From Macrothele yani (lineage: Eukaryota > Arthropoda > Arachnida > Araneae > Macrothelidae): a stretch of 64,000 nt of DNA. Shown piece by piece: positions 54,321 to 64,000 of this stretch. The stretch spans positions 17,585,921 to 17,649,920 of the forward strand of contig CM077005.1 of the NCBI GenBank assembly GCA_039090855.1. Direction: 5' to 3'. Under the pieces are notes generated by a model. The model did no database searches. It saw only the letters and a program-made list of their open reading frames with translations, and was not told where the DNA came from. The translations under genes and the position numbers were made by a program. Each line of letters opens with the position of its first letter. Position 1 is the first letter of the stretch.

Positions 54321-55389
54321 TTTGGGACTGTGTGATATGTCAAAATTTCCCTCTCGAAACCATTAGAACCAACAATAGTACTGACGATGTGATATGGCGT
54401 TGGGGCACACTCTGGTAATGTTCCTTACATGACTTGCGCGGATGCTAAAAAAAAAGAAACCCAAATCATACAGCATGCAATGGCGGATGTGCTCCTTGTC
54501 CACTTCCGTGTTGGCTGGCGCTTACACTCTTCGCCTTCTGACAGCTAACTGCCACTGACGTAAGCCACTTTCCTGCTGATGTCATGCTTATGTGCTGCGC
54601 AATCTCAAAGGGCAATGTGCGCCATGACCGGGGTTGGACTTCAAGTTCCTCGTCATCTGACATTAAGTTCTTTACAACCTAATAATAAAGTGTAATAAAG
54701 CCACAACAGCATGTAATAAAGTCACAATATCATGTAATAAAGTCACAGAAATACACTAATGCAAATAAAAAAAAATCGTAGTAGAATAATGCAGATATAA
54801 ATTGGGAGCAGAAGTCTAGTAGTACGGATTGGTAGTTAGGAAACAGAAGTACACACTAATGCAAATAAACTTCGTTGGAGAACATTGGTACTGCAAGGCA
54901 GGTGAAAATATTTTGGAGGGCGACGGTACAACAATACAGATAAAATAAGACGTACAATAAAGTTACAGTAAGACAATAAAATACACTGCTTGACATAGAA
55001 AATTTCAGGGAGTATTTGAGTATTTGTCTGTGCGCCATGCGGCATGTTAGTGGGCAAGTGTCGACAATTAAGTTACGTAAATGATTGTACTTGTGCATGC
55101 CAATTACGTGATAGGTAAGGGAGACGAAAGGTCAAAACGACTCAGAGTAGCAAAGTTTGGTCGTTTGCACCTGACTGGGCAGACCATTGTATCGGAGTGA
55201 TCTCGGTGGCGAAAACGCGTGTAAGGAATGAGAGTGACATCTTAGGAAATCCTACGATCATACGGACGCACGAGGCTTCATCATAAGGATACGTACGGTT
55301 GGCGTGTCCCTGTGTCGCACTGAAACACACTGGGATGAAACAATTCTCAGTAAAACGTCGTAAGTAGTGGAGGAAGGTAACGTGAGTCA
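54321..55389. other. No recognisable gene; small 22-bp repeat
   Basis: TGTAATAAAGTCACAA-type units occur three times at about 54689-54750. The rest is anonymous; 55130-55389 may be decayed Tc1 sequence. Confidence 0.5.
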
Positions 55390-56110
55390 CCGTAGTGGGA
55401 CTGGTGCACTTAGGTGAACATCCGAACGTTTTGATCGAGGCAATCGACCGCAAGCCATAGCATCGTCGCAGTCCACAGCGAACGACATTCAGCGAGGTGT
55501 ACAGGCATCTGTAGATGTCCCCGCATCGACACAGACTGTGAATCACAGATTGGCTAGGACAGGTTTACGCTCTCGTCAGCCATTGTGATGACTGTCACTC
55601 GCCGCGGCAAATCTTTACACACGATTGCAGCGGTGCAGAACCAGGCATGCGTAGCGGGACAAATAGAACTATGGCGTATTCAGCGACGAGTCTCGTTTCT
55701 GTCTGAGCGCCGACGATCGCCTCGAATGAGAGACTAGAACGACATGGTCATCAGGCAGATCTCGTTGCCATTTTGGAGCGTCATTCAGATCCTCATCCGG
55801 ATATCATGGTTTGGGGAGGTATCAGTTTCAACAGCCGTTTAACCAATAGTCGGTACAGTGACAGCACGACGATACATCGATGAGGTACTGCAGTCCGTTT
55901 TGTTGCCGTATATCCGTGGTATCCGTGATGCCAAGTGTTAACAAGGTAATTCTCGCACGCACACTGCCAACCTGAGCTGACCGTGCCTACAAGGTGCCAA
56001 GGTGGCTGGTTGGCTGCCCTGACCACCGGGATCCTCAGACTTCTCCCTAATCGAGAACTTGTGGGACGTCATTGGCAGACGACTTAACCCTTTAACGGCC
56101 ATGACCCTAA
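55390..56110 (+). pseudogene. Tc1-like transposase, heavily decayed (family F)
   Basis: Readable pieces on the plus strand include ASTQTVNHRLARTGLRSRQP (second helix-turn-helix), RIQRRVSFLSERRR, ISWFGEVSVSTAV-type sequence equivalent to the VMVWGG strand, and FSLIENLWDVIGRRL with the third catalytic glutamate. Frame changes every 60-150 bp. Confidence 0.7.
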
Positions 56111-56429
56111 GATCTTTTGTCGCTCAGAGTACCATAACGACCGAAAATGTCTGCTGCTCGTTTATGAATGTCATTCCCCCTTGCTTCTTCAATAACAAAA
56201 GAAGGATTAGTGCTGGGTCTCCACACGAAACTTCTGATCTCTAAGCTTGACATACACTGACTTTCGGACATTTCCCTGATGCAATCAGTGCCTTCATTTG
56301 CTGAGAGCCTTAGACAGAAAGGAGGGTGCGATAACAGCTAGAAAATCATGTTTACTTCACACGTTTCTTATTCTTTCTTATAAAAAATATGCTCTCAATG
56401 TGTTTCTTTGGATTGAGCAAAATGAAATA

Positions 56430-57600
56430 CACTCATTGTCATAAAAATCCGCGCACCAAGAAAGGGGCATCGGATTGAAATGAGATTTTAGTTGCGAGAT
56501 GGTACATACCAAAGACAGAAGTGATTACAAAATCACAGCAGCAGGACGATTTCCCGCGGACATACGGTACACATTCTGGTGAGCGTTAGTCGGACCGCCT
56601 CGTGCTCGGATGCATGCGGTGATACGGTCCCACATGGAGTCAAAGAGACGCCGTATGTTATCCTGGGACAGATTGGCCTAAATCACGAACACTGGGACAT
56701 GGAGAAAGCTGGCGTTCCATCTGGTCCCACACGTGCTCGATGGGCGAAAGATCAGGCGATCTGACAGGCCACGGAAGCGTCGAAGCATGACATAGACATT
56801 CCTGGAAAACCCGACCCGTGTGCGGACGGGCGTTATCTTGTTGGAAAATGGCCCCGGGCCGCCTCGCCAAGAAAGGCAGAACATGGGGTGGCAGGATTTC
56901 CTGCACGTAGCGCTGCGCTGTCAACGTCTCTAGGATCACTGCGAGGGAAGTCCTGCTGTAATACGCGATGGTTCCCCAGACCATCACGCCTACAGTTCGG
57001 GACGTGTGCCGCTGCACAGTGAGATTGGGATAGTAGCGCTCACCTGCGGTCCTCCACACTCTGACACGGTGGTCGCCCGCTCCCATACAGAAGCGGGATT
57101 CGTCGCTGAACACTATACGTCGCCAGTCCATAGCATTCCACGTTGCTCACTGTTGATACCACTGCAATCGACACCGACGATGGTCAGGTGTTAATAGCAG
57201 GAACCGTAAAGACCGTCGAGAGGACAGATTTGCCTCTTCCAGGATTCTGGAAATGGTTTCTGCCGGACAAAGGAGTCCCTTGTACAGCCGCCACTTGTCT
57301 CTGGCTATTAGACAAGAACGTCGTTCCATCTGTTCGTGTCGCTCTCACGATCTCACGGTCCTCTCTGCTGGTAGTGTGTTTGGGTCGTCCAGAGCCAGAT
57401 CGCAGTGTCTGGGCCCCTTTCCGTGTCCATTGCTCCTAACACGATCGCACCGTACTGTCCGACTGACCCAAATGGCGGCCGATTCGGCGCGTCGGCCACC
57501 CTGCTACTCTCATTCCAACGATAGGGCTTCGTTCAAACTCCGTCAGTTGCCCGTACACGTATCTACGGCGGCTCCGTGTGAAAGGGTTAGCAGTTCCGAC
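56430..57600 (-). mobile_element. Tc1-like DNA transposon, family G
   Basis: The left end CACTCATTGTCATAAAAATC follows TA at 56428-56429. The right terminal repeat is not found, so it is probably truncated near 57600. It carries the transposase below. Confidence 0.7.
56658..57590 (-). pseudogene. Tc1-like transposase (family G)
   Basis: The N-terminal part (LTEFERSPIVGMRVAGWPTR, RIGRHLGQSDSTVRSC, then a GSGRPKHTTSREDREIVRAT linker) is at 57310-57560. The catalytic half 56658-57131 is open: MDWRRIVFSDESRFCMGAGD, VGVMVWGTIAYYSRTSLAVI, FQQDNARPHTGRVFQECLCH and SPDLSPIEHVWDQMERQL. All three acidic residues are present, with 32 residues between the second and third. Frameshifts lie near 57145-57330. 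The end after 56680 is frameshifted. Confidence 0.9.
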
Positions 57601-57776
57601 AATACCGCGGATTTCTCAAAATGGACGCAAGCAAAAGTGGAGAAAATTAAAACAAGAGGCAAGAGCAAGTGACGAGAAATGTAAGAAGCCCAACAAGACA
57701 GAATTACCCACGTTGGGTAATTCGTGTATCGATCTGCTTTGTGTTCGCAATGTATCCAGCATTATTTCTAAAAATT

Positions 57777-57828
57777 ATGTAAGCTAGTTTTCATATCACA
57801 GACCTGTGTTATGAAAACTAGCTTACAT
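57777..57828. repeat. 25-bp inverted repeat, one mismatch, 2-bp spacer
   Basis: Arms 57777-57801 and 57804-57828 (ATGTAAGCTAGTTTTCATA ... and complement). It sits exactly at the 5' edge of the PLE coding remnant. Confidence 0.97.
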
Positions 57829-58402
57829 AGGCTACTCAGATGACATCGTTAATTCTATAATAAAGAAAATAAATCGTACATTAGATACCACATTAACAAA
57901 AGATCGTAGACCAGTTAAATATGTGGGATCACTTCCATACATTCCCAGCATCATCAATATACTCAAAAACGTTTGTCATCGTCACAATATTGGCTTCGGT
58001 GTACGAACACACAATGTACTTTCAGGAATAAAAAATGATTGAGACGTTGTTCCTTTGGACAACCGATATGGAGTATATGTCATCCCAATGAAGGCAATAG
58101 ACATTCAAGATGAAGATCGTATATATGTTGGATCTACACTACGCTCATTAAAAACTCGTTTAAAAGAGCACCAATATAATATAAAGACAAACTCATCAAG
58201 GACTTCCCTATCAAGGCTATCATGCAAAGGATCTCATTACCCATGTTGGAACGAAGTCAACATCCTCGCCACGCCGTACTCAAAAGCATCAATCCTACTA
58301 CTAGAAAGTCTATTTATTCACAAATATGGTGAAGAATGCTGCAATGATGATACTCCTTGTCACATCCCTTTACCTTGGAAAACGGTGCTTAATGAGTTAT
58401 AA
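57821..58402 (+). pseudogene. Penelope-like element: reverse transcriptase tail and GIY-YIG endonuclease, copy 4
   Basis: The reading starts with the end of the reverse transcriptase region (YSDDIVNSIIKKINRTLD, KYVGSLPYIPSIINILKNVC, HNIGFGVRTHNVLSGIKND) and is interrupted by one TGA at 58038-58040. It continues with the nuclease: NRYGVYVIPMKAIDIQDEDR, IYVGSTLRSLKTRLKEHQYN, PCWNEVNILAT, LESLFIHKYGEECCNDD, ending KTVLNEL. GVY and YVG correspond to GIY and YIG; the R-x3-H motif (RLKEH) and a conserved glutamate (LLLES) are present. Best-preserved PLE here; 5' part missing. Confidence 0.93.
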
Positions 58403-58589
58403 CATGTAGAGACTTACACCAATTATTTCTTTCAAACATAGTTTTTAATACGATGCTTGACACGTAAAATATTTATCGATGTTAACAAATCTTTCACGAG
58501 ATATGATGTCCATCACGAGCAGGTCAAAATATCAAGAAAACCACATAACATTAATGTATTTAAATCATACTCAGTTCCATTCTGCTAAT

Positions 58590-58634
58590 AACATCTGAAG
58601 ATGGGTCCGTTGCGGGCCTGAAAGTTCTAGTGTT
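58590..58634 (+). ncRNA. Hammerhead ribozyme candidate in PLE copy 4
   Basis: The core CTGAAGA (58595-58601) fits CUGANGA. Stem II GGGTCC-gttgc-GGGCCT (six pairs, two of them wobble) precedes GAAA. A minimal stem III AG-tt-CT leads to the cleavage-site A at 58629. Stem I pairs AACAT (58590-58594) with GTGTT (58630-58634). Every conserved core position is met. It lies about 190 bp after the endonuclease stop, as at 11610. Confidence 0.75.
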
Positions 58635-58909
58635 TTCTTATATGAATTTAATAATTAAATTCATCGCATTAAATCATCTAAACAGTCAATGCCTTATTTG
58701 AATCTGTTATTAGAATAATGATCGTTTAAAGACGGCGGAAATCAACATAGAAAGTCAACGTAAACACGAAATGAACATTTACTTAGTACATTTACTTAGA
58801 ACATAGAAAGACCTGTGTTAGCTATAACAAATTAAAAAAGCGCTTCGAAACCATACTCGTCTAGCTCATTTCAACTCTCCGATCTGCGACGGCGCAATCG
58901 AACTGCGTG
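58635..58909. other. No gene recognised
   Basis: Anonymous AT-rich sequence, in part PLE 3' region. Confidence 0.5.
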
Positions 58910-59190
58910 TACTTGTATTTTTTTTATTCATTTTTTTTCAAAGCGAAGAATACATTTTCATTAATTCCAGACGATGTGAGGAGCAAACATCACGCATTTT
59001 TCGAAGAACCCAAAGGCCAGTAGATTTATTTTCAACAAGCGGGCGTCAAAGTGAAATTCACAAATTTGTCCGTGACGAGGATCGAACTCGCGCCTCCTCG
59101 CTCCGGAGTCAGTGGCTGTAATCGACTAAACTACACCGACGGAATGTATCGCTGCATATTTGTCGCCTGTCACCTTTGTAGAACGCCACA
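58910..59190 (-). mobile_element. tRNA-LTR miniature element, subfamily B, partial (copy D)
   Basis: LTR 59050-59190 contains a tRNA-like unit on the minus strand (B-box GCGAGTTCGATCCTCG). The interior 58910-59049 matches that of the 17311-17750 copy, including TTTGACGCCCGC at the primer-site position and the GATGTGAGGAGCAAACATCA hairpin. The second LTR is absent. Confidence 0.78.
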
Positions 59191-60204
59191 ACAGCTAAAT
59201 GGCGAAGAAATTCGTACTAGTGCAGTGATGAATTAACGACACAGATTTCCGTTGGAAGAAGAGTGAGACACTCGCAAATGAAGACATAAATTTCTACACC
59301 TCTCTTTCAATGGATAACTGTCAGCTGCGTGGAACGCAAGATGAACTTTCGTGAAATGGATTAAGTCTTCTCAGAAAAGCGAGAATAAAATAGAAAAAAA
59401 AAAAAAAAAAAGAAAAGAAAGCCTGATGCCGAGCTTTTTTATTACCTCCTCCACCACCCCAACATGTCATTCACCTTGAAAACCATGCGATGCTTTAAAA
59501 GCCGTCGGATTTCGCGAGTAAATCTCTGAAGATCTTGTTTTGCCACTTGTCCTCCGCCGATGCATACAAGACGCTCCCGCACAAAACCCCAAAGTCAAAT
59601 CGCTTGCTAAGCCATCCAAGCCCCCTCTCTTTCTAGGCAGAGGAACCTTAAAAACACCTCCTCAATGGTTTTCCAGCCTTCGCCTTCGACGCATACCTGG
59701 GGACCGTCCAGCAACGCGCGCCATTGTGAAAGTGACATGACATCTTTATCTGACGTAATAAATTACCTTCGGTCCTGTCTTCGATACCGATCTATCTTGA
59801 CAATAGTCCGCTCAGTCCGACCACGTGAGAATAGAGCCTCAGTGCGTGGCCAGTAACATGAAACCCGCTATTGTGAGACACGACAGGTTCATATCTGACT
59901 CCCGAAAAAAAATTTTTAAACCGCTTTCTTCTCCAATACATTTTGCCCCACCCCGTTGTCACTGCCCCAGCTACTTTTCGGTATTGTGTTCCATTCATGC
60001 GTTATCGAAATTCATTCTGCTTGTACAAGCAGAAGCAAAAACGATACGTTTCTCCCCCTCTGAACTTCTGAATAGCTGGCTTCATACCTGTTGACGTTGC
60101 GATCGGTGAATGTCTAACTTCATTTTGAATCTTGGCTGTTTTCCGGAACACAAATACAGAAACAACAAATTTCCCAAATAAGTTCGCACATCCTTTTTTA
60201 CGCT
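59191..60204. other. No recognisable gene or element
   Basis: Includes an A-rich run near 59392-59418. No homologous coding or repeat recognised. Confidence 0.55.
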
Positions 60205-60433
60205 TTCCAACCGTAGGTTGAAGAAGCGTTTATGCTCCAGCTTTGTCCGTCCGTCTGCCTGTCCGCACGATACCTCGCGTAAAAATTGGTCGATTTTGAT
60301 GAAATTTTATTATGTCGTAGAGGACCACCTGGGGACGAACCGTATTGAAAATGCGCGCAATGGGGTCAAAAGTCAGAACATAGGAGCGGGATCCATTCGA
60401 TTGCCCTTATGCGTCATAACGTGCTTAAACATA

Positions 60434-61975
60434 CACTGCTGGACAATTGCTAAGGACGGATCATAAACGGCTATATAGCGCATAAAAAAGTAAGTGTGGT
60501 TGGAAGCCAAGTGAAATAAAATAATGTCAGAATGCCAGGACATTACAAGAAAGACAATTTATTGTGCTCTGAAATCCAGAAGGCTTTGGAACGTGTTCAA
60601 GGGACAAACAGGCCATTTTGTGCAGAATATGTAAACGTGAAAAAAATGCAATTACCGTCCGCAGGCGTTCCGCCGTAAGATGTCAATACGGGATATGGCC
60701 ACCATGGAGGGCGATGCAAGATTCCACACGTCGTGTCATGCTTTGCACAACATTATCAAGCAGCTGTTGGGGTAATTTATCCCATTCCTCTGTCAGTGCA
60801 CGGATGAGGGTGTCCTTGTTTATTGGAGGGCATTGGCGACCAGCAAGACTCCTCCCCAAAGCATCCCACACATTTTCAATGGGATTCAGATCTGGAGAAC
60901 GTGCTGGTTATACGAGGCGTTGAATATCCTCGCTCTCAAGACACTCCTGGACAGCGACTGTTCGATGACATGTTGCGTTGTCGTCCATGAAAATGAATCT
61001 ATCATCGACAGCACCACGGAACATGCAAACATGAGGTAGCAGAACATCATTAATGTATCGTTGGCGAGTCATAGTCCCAGTTGGAAGCACATAGAGGGAC
61101 GTACGGCCATTGATCATGATGCCAGCCCATACCATGACACTACATGTCGGATATCGGTCCCTTTCCTGTATGTTTGATTGGACAATATGCAGTACCACTA
61201 TCACGCCAGATCAGTTGTCGTCGACAATCAGAAGATAGACTGTATCTACTCTCATCTGAGAAGAGGACAGCAGACCAGTCGTTATCAGTCCAATTGCGAT
61301 GTTGATGGCACCATTGCAAACAGGCGGTACGGTGACGTCTGGACAATGGGATGCACACAACAGGTCGGCGGGCGTATAGTCTTCCTTCATGCAAACGTCT
61401 GGCGACAGTTTTTCGGGAGATCCGCTTGCCAGTAGCAGCCATAAACTGATTTGCTACCTCGCTAGCTGTGCTGCGCCGGTGTCTTTTTGTTGATAGCACT
61501 ATGTACCGATCTTCTGCAGGTGTCGTACTGCGAACACGACCTCCCCCGTGACGTTTACTACACTCTCCATTTGTTTGAAATGATTTCCAAAGCCTTGAAA
61601 CAACACTGTGGCTGACGTCGAACTCCCTGGCAACATCTGTTATTTTTCGCCCTTCTTCAATCTTGCCAATAATACGGCCACGCGTAAAATCATCTAGGTG
61701 ATGTCGGGAATACATACTGAAAATTGCAAGTTCGTCAATTGATTCTTTCCCTTTCAACTTTGCGTTTGAACAACAACGGTCAATACTCGTCAAATCCTTT
61801 ATATCTCTTATCAGCGCTATGACGTCACGAACAAGTTCGGCAATCCAAAATTTGCATACGCACAACACGTCTTACTGTATCCCGCACTTATGCTAATTTC
61901 CACATTTTCCTGCCTTCCATTTTATGGTTGCTATCGTTGCTATTGTCATCCGTCCTTAGCAATTGTCCAGCAGTG
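60434..61975 (-). mobile_element. Tc1-like DNA transposon, family D, copy 2 (complete)
   Basis: Both ends begin CACTGCTGGACAATTGCTAA and are flanked by TA at 60432-60433 and 61976-61977. 1542 bp. Confidence 0.97.
60683..61715 (-). pseudogene. Tc1-like transposase (family D), copy 2
   Basis: It starts MYSRHHLDDFTRGRIIGKIE and stays open through both helix-turn-helix domains and the first catalytic block (NWTDNDWSAVLFSDESRYSL) until a one-base insertion near 61173. It resumes with VMVWAGIMINGRTSLYVLPT, FMDDNATCHRTVAVQ, a TAA stop just before PARSPDLNPIENVWDALGRS, and ends CIALHGGHIPY. The lesions differ from those in copy 1 at 31571-32601, so each copy was damaged independently. Confidence 0.96.
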
Positions 61976-62274
61976 TAGTTCGATTTCTGAGGTCCTTTCA
62001 TAACTTGCGTAAAAATAGTTCGAACCTGAGGTCCTTTCCGTGGCAGTCACGAACGTTGCCACTAAAATGCTTCGATTGAGACAAAACTTTATCATGTTGT
62101 TGCGGAAGTGTACTTAACCTGTTCTGCTGAATATCATCGAAATGGGGTCAAAGGTCAGGACACAGGAGCGAGATTTATTGCACAGCCATTATCCTCATAA
62201 CTTGAGTAATGATCTCTGGTATGTTGGAAAGCGTATAATAATCAATGTATTGCAGGATTTTACTAACTTGTTTA

Positions 62275-62820
62275 AGCTTTCCAACCGTAGGTTGAATAAG
62301 CGTATATGCTCCAGCTTTGTCCGTCTGTCTGTACGCTCGATAACTCGTGTAAAACTGGTTCGATTTCAAAGAAATTTTAGTGTGTGGTAGGGAACAAACC
62401 TGGGGACGAACCCTATTGAAAATGGACAAAATGGGATCAAAAATCAGGACATAGGAGCGGGATCCATTCCATCGCCGTTATGCGTCATAACTTAGGTAAA
62501 AATGCTTCGATTGCGGCAAAACTTTAGTATGTTGTTCCGGAAGTACACCGAACCAATTCTGTTTAATAACATCGAAATGGGGTCAGAGGTAAAGGCACAG
62601 GAGCGAGATGTATTCCACAGCCATTATCCTCATAACTTGAGTAGTAACTTGAGTAAAAATGCTTCTATTACGACAAAACTTTAGTATGTTGTTCCGGAGG
62701 TACACTGAACAAACCAACTTGTTCAATAGTCAGGGTAGGGAGGAGGGTTTGTCTGCGCGCGATTTCTGGCATGTTGGAAAACGTATCATAATCAATGCAT
62801 TGCATTATTTTACTAACCTG
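62275..62820 (-). repeat. Dispersed repeat with 145-bp monomers, copy 4
   Basis: A head-to-tail neighbour of copy 3 with the same start (GGTTAGTAAAATAATGCAAT on the minus strand) and hairpin end. A poly-T/G-interrupted run follows at 62820-62850. Confidence 0.85.
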
Positions 62821-63052
62821 TTTTTTTTTTTTGTTTTTTTTTTGTTTTTTTCTATTTCCCACCTTGTCCCAAAATTTTTGGGAAAGGGAGTTGTTATGAA
62901 TAAACGAAATAATTCAAGTGAACGAGGTTTGTGCCGAAAGTAATGCAAAAGTGGGCATAACTTTTTTATTAACTGACAGCGATCGTTCAAATTGTACATG
63001 TTGGTAGAGTAACTCTTCCTCTATAGTAACCCTTCTTCATTGCAGGTGAATA

Positions 63053-63290
63053 ATGGATTCCAAGCAGAAGCAACGCAGCGACATTAAGTTCTTGTCGAAG
63101 GAAGGGAGCAGACTCTCAGACATCCACAGAAGGAAACAGAATGTTTACGGAGATGACACCATTGACAAGAGCAATGTGCGCAGATGGATGAAGAAGTTCA
63201 AAGAAGGGGAAACCAGCATTCAGGACAAACCACGCAGTGGGAAACCATCATCTGCGACCACTGACACGAATCGTCAGCGAGCACAAACTT
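63053..63290 (+). pseudogene. Mariner transposase N-terminal domain, truncated
   Basis: MDSKQKQRSDIKFLSKEGSR, then RRWMKKFKEGETSIQDKPRS and GKPSSATTDTNRQRAQT, stop. This is the mariner helix-turn-helix region and its Pro/Gly linker. It is cut off at about 63290 and abuts a second, oppositely oriented mariner. Confidence 0.85.
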
Positions 63291-63309
63291 AAAAAATTTC
63301 TTTAAACGA

Positions 63310-63890
63310 GCACAAACTTTTCCCCTACCCCTGAAGTCTTGCACTAAACTTTGACGAAATGACTCCTTATTAACACCGAGCTCACATTCCAGCATTCTCA
63401 ATGTCACACAACGATCACTTTTACTCTTTCACGAATTTTCTCAATGAGTTCAGGAGCGCACACTGAAATCTGGCGCCCAGGCCTCTCGTCATTTTTTTTT
63501 TTTTTTTTTTTTTTGATTGGAGGTTTAACGACCACCTTGAGCAACTCAATGGGCTATAAACAGTCACCCGTCCCTAATTTAGGGTCACTGGTTCCAGGGA
63601 AGGGAGAGAGCCAGTGCCGTAAGACAAACACAACATCCATGCCTGACCGGGATTCGAACCCGGACCCCTTACGGACGAATGATCAGAGGCCAACGCCTTA
63701 GACCACTGCGCCACCGGGGCGGCCGTCATTTTCCAAATCTTCCCTCCCATCCTTGAAACGTGCATAACATCGGAATATTTGTGCACGAGTTAGGGAATTA
63801 ACTCTCCCATACTCATCAATTTATCTGTCAGACATGCAGTTTTACCGTTTTTCAAACAGAACCAGATATTTGCTCTCTGCTCCATGAGCA
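63310..63890 (-). pseudogene. Mariner transposase N-terminal fragment split by a SINE
   Basis: The minus strand reads AQIFRCYARFKDGREDLEND (63733-63830), which continues beyond the SINE with ERPGRQISVCAPELIEKIRE and RMLECELGVNKESFRQSLVQ. Removing the SINE and one copy of its 8-bp duplication restores DLENDERP. Confidence 0.82.
63496..63724 (-). mobile_element. tRNA-derived SINE (TSD GTCATTTT)
   Basis: Nearly identical to 42899-43127: tRNA-like head at the right, body CTGGAACCAGTGACCCTAAA, poly-A tail (poly-T on the plus strand). GTCATTTT is duplicated at 63488-63495 and 63725-63732. Confidence 0.95.
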
Positions 63891-64000
63891 GTGACAATGT
63901 TCTTCCACCGAATGACGTCATGCACAACTTAAATAATCATCTGTGTAATTCTTACGCAAACGCTGTTACCAGTTCATAGCTGATAACAGCATTATATAAA

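Larger units (their letters stand above)
60205..62273 (-). repeat. Dispersed repeat with 145-bp monomers, copy 3 (split by a Tc1-like element)
   Basis: 60205-60433 and 61976-62273 are the two halves, with the terminal hairpin (CCAACCGTAGGTTG) at the left. The Tc1-like family D element at 60434-61975 separates them. Confidence 0.88.

Noticed and set aside
1..64000. Bacterial, viral or organellar origin
   Set aside because: No operon structure, ribosome-binding sites or viral structural or replication genes; content is eukaryotic class I and II transposable elements throughout.

Overview
The window looks like transposon-dense, gene-poor DNA from an animal nuclear genome. An arthropod is my best guess, because of the load of mariner, Tc1, RTE and Penelope-like elements and tRNA-derived SINEs, but the sequence alone does not fix the species. 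I find no intact host protein-coding gene, no spliced gene model and no free-standing cellular RNA gene. Nearly every recognisable coding stretch is a decayed transposase, reverse transcriptase or GIY-YIG endonuclease. LAYOUT. 0.3-3.5 kb: a LINE on the minus strand split by a Tc1-like element. 3.5-8.9 kb: two Tc1-like elements; the second carries ten 115-bp tandem copies of part of its own transposase gene and a nested TA-flanked insertion. 9-11.7 kb: minisatellites, a CR1-like LINE 3' end and a Penelope-like (PLE) remnant with a hammerhead-like motif. 11.7-18 kb: mariner copies and five tRNA-bearing LTR-like units. 18-20 kb: an RTE LINE and a CACTGT-ended element. 20.9-23.6 kb: SINEs, one split by an 87-bp satellite, and a foldback element with two tRNA-like sequences. 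23.9-27.4 kb: a pogo-like shell holding a CACTGT element and a 96-bp minisatellite. 27.6-33.4 kb: two inverted LINE copies interrupted by two Tc1-like elements, a tRNA-LTR unit and a foldback tRNA element. 35-39.2 kb: two inverted arrays of a 15-16 bp monomer around two opposed RTE fragments. 40-45.5 kb: a dispersed 145-bp-monomer repeat, a mariner, a PLE end, SINEs and a Helitron. 46-47.4 kb: a minisatellite with a CRE-like site in every unit. 47.4-64 kb: more mariner and Tc1 copies, a 24-bp minisatellite, a PLE with a second hammerhead-like motif, and a young Tc1-like copy inside the 145-bp repeat. HOW IT FITS TOGETHER. The genes do not cooperate; the content is a stack of nested insertions. 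Exact target-site duplications (TSDs) let several events be ordered: TA for Tc1/mariner, 4 bp for the tRNA-LTR units, 7-12 bp for SINEs. The most interesting item is a family of miniature LTR elements of about 440-580 bp. Each LTR of about 150-180 bp contains a tRNA-like cloverleaf, the elements have a primer-binding-site-like sequence and a purine tract, 4-bp TSDs occur at five loci, and there is one solo LTR. It resembles the plant Cassandra elements, which carry 5S rRNA sequence in their LTRs, but here with tRNA. Other leads are two compact hammerhead ribozyme candidates with compensatory stem changes, and about ten near-perfect short inverted duplications scattered through unrelated elements.
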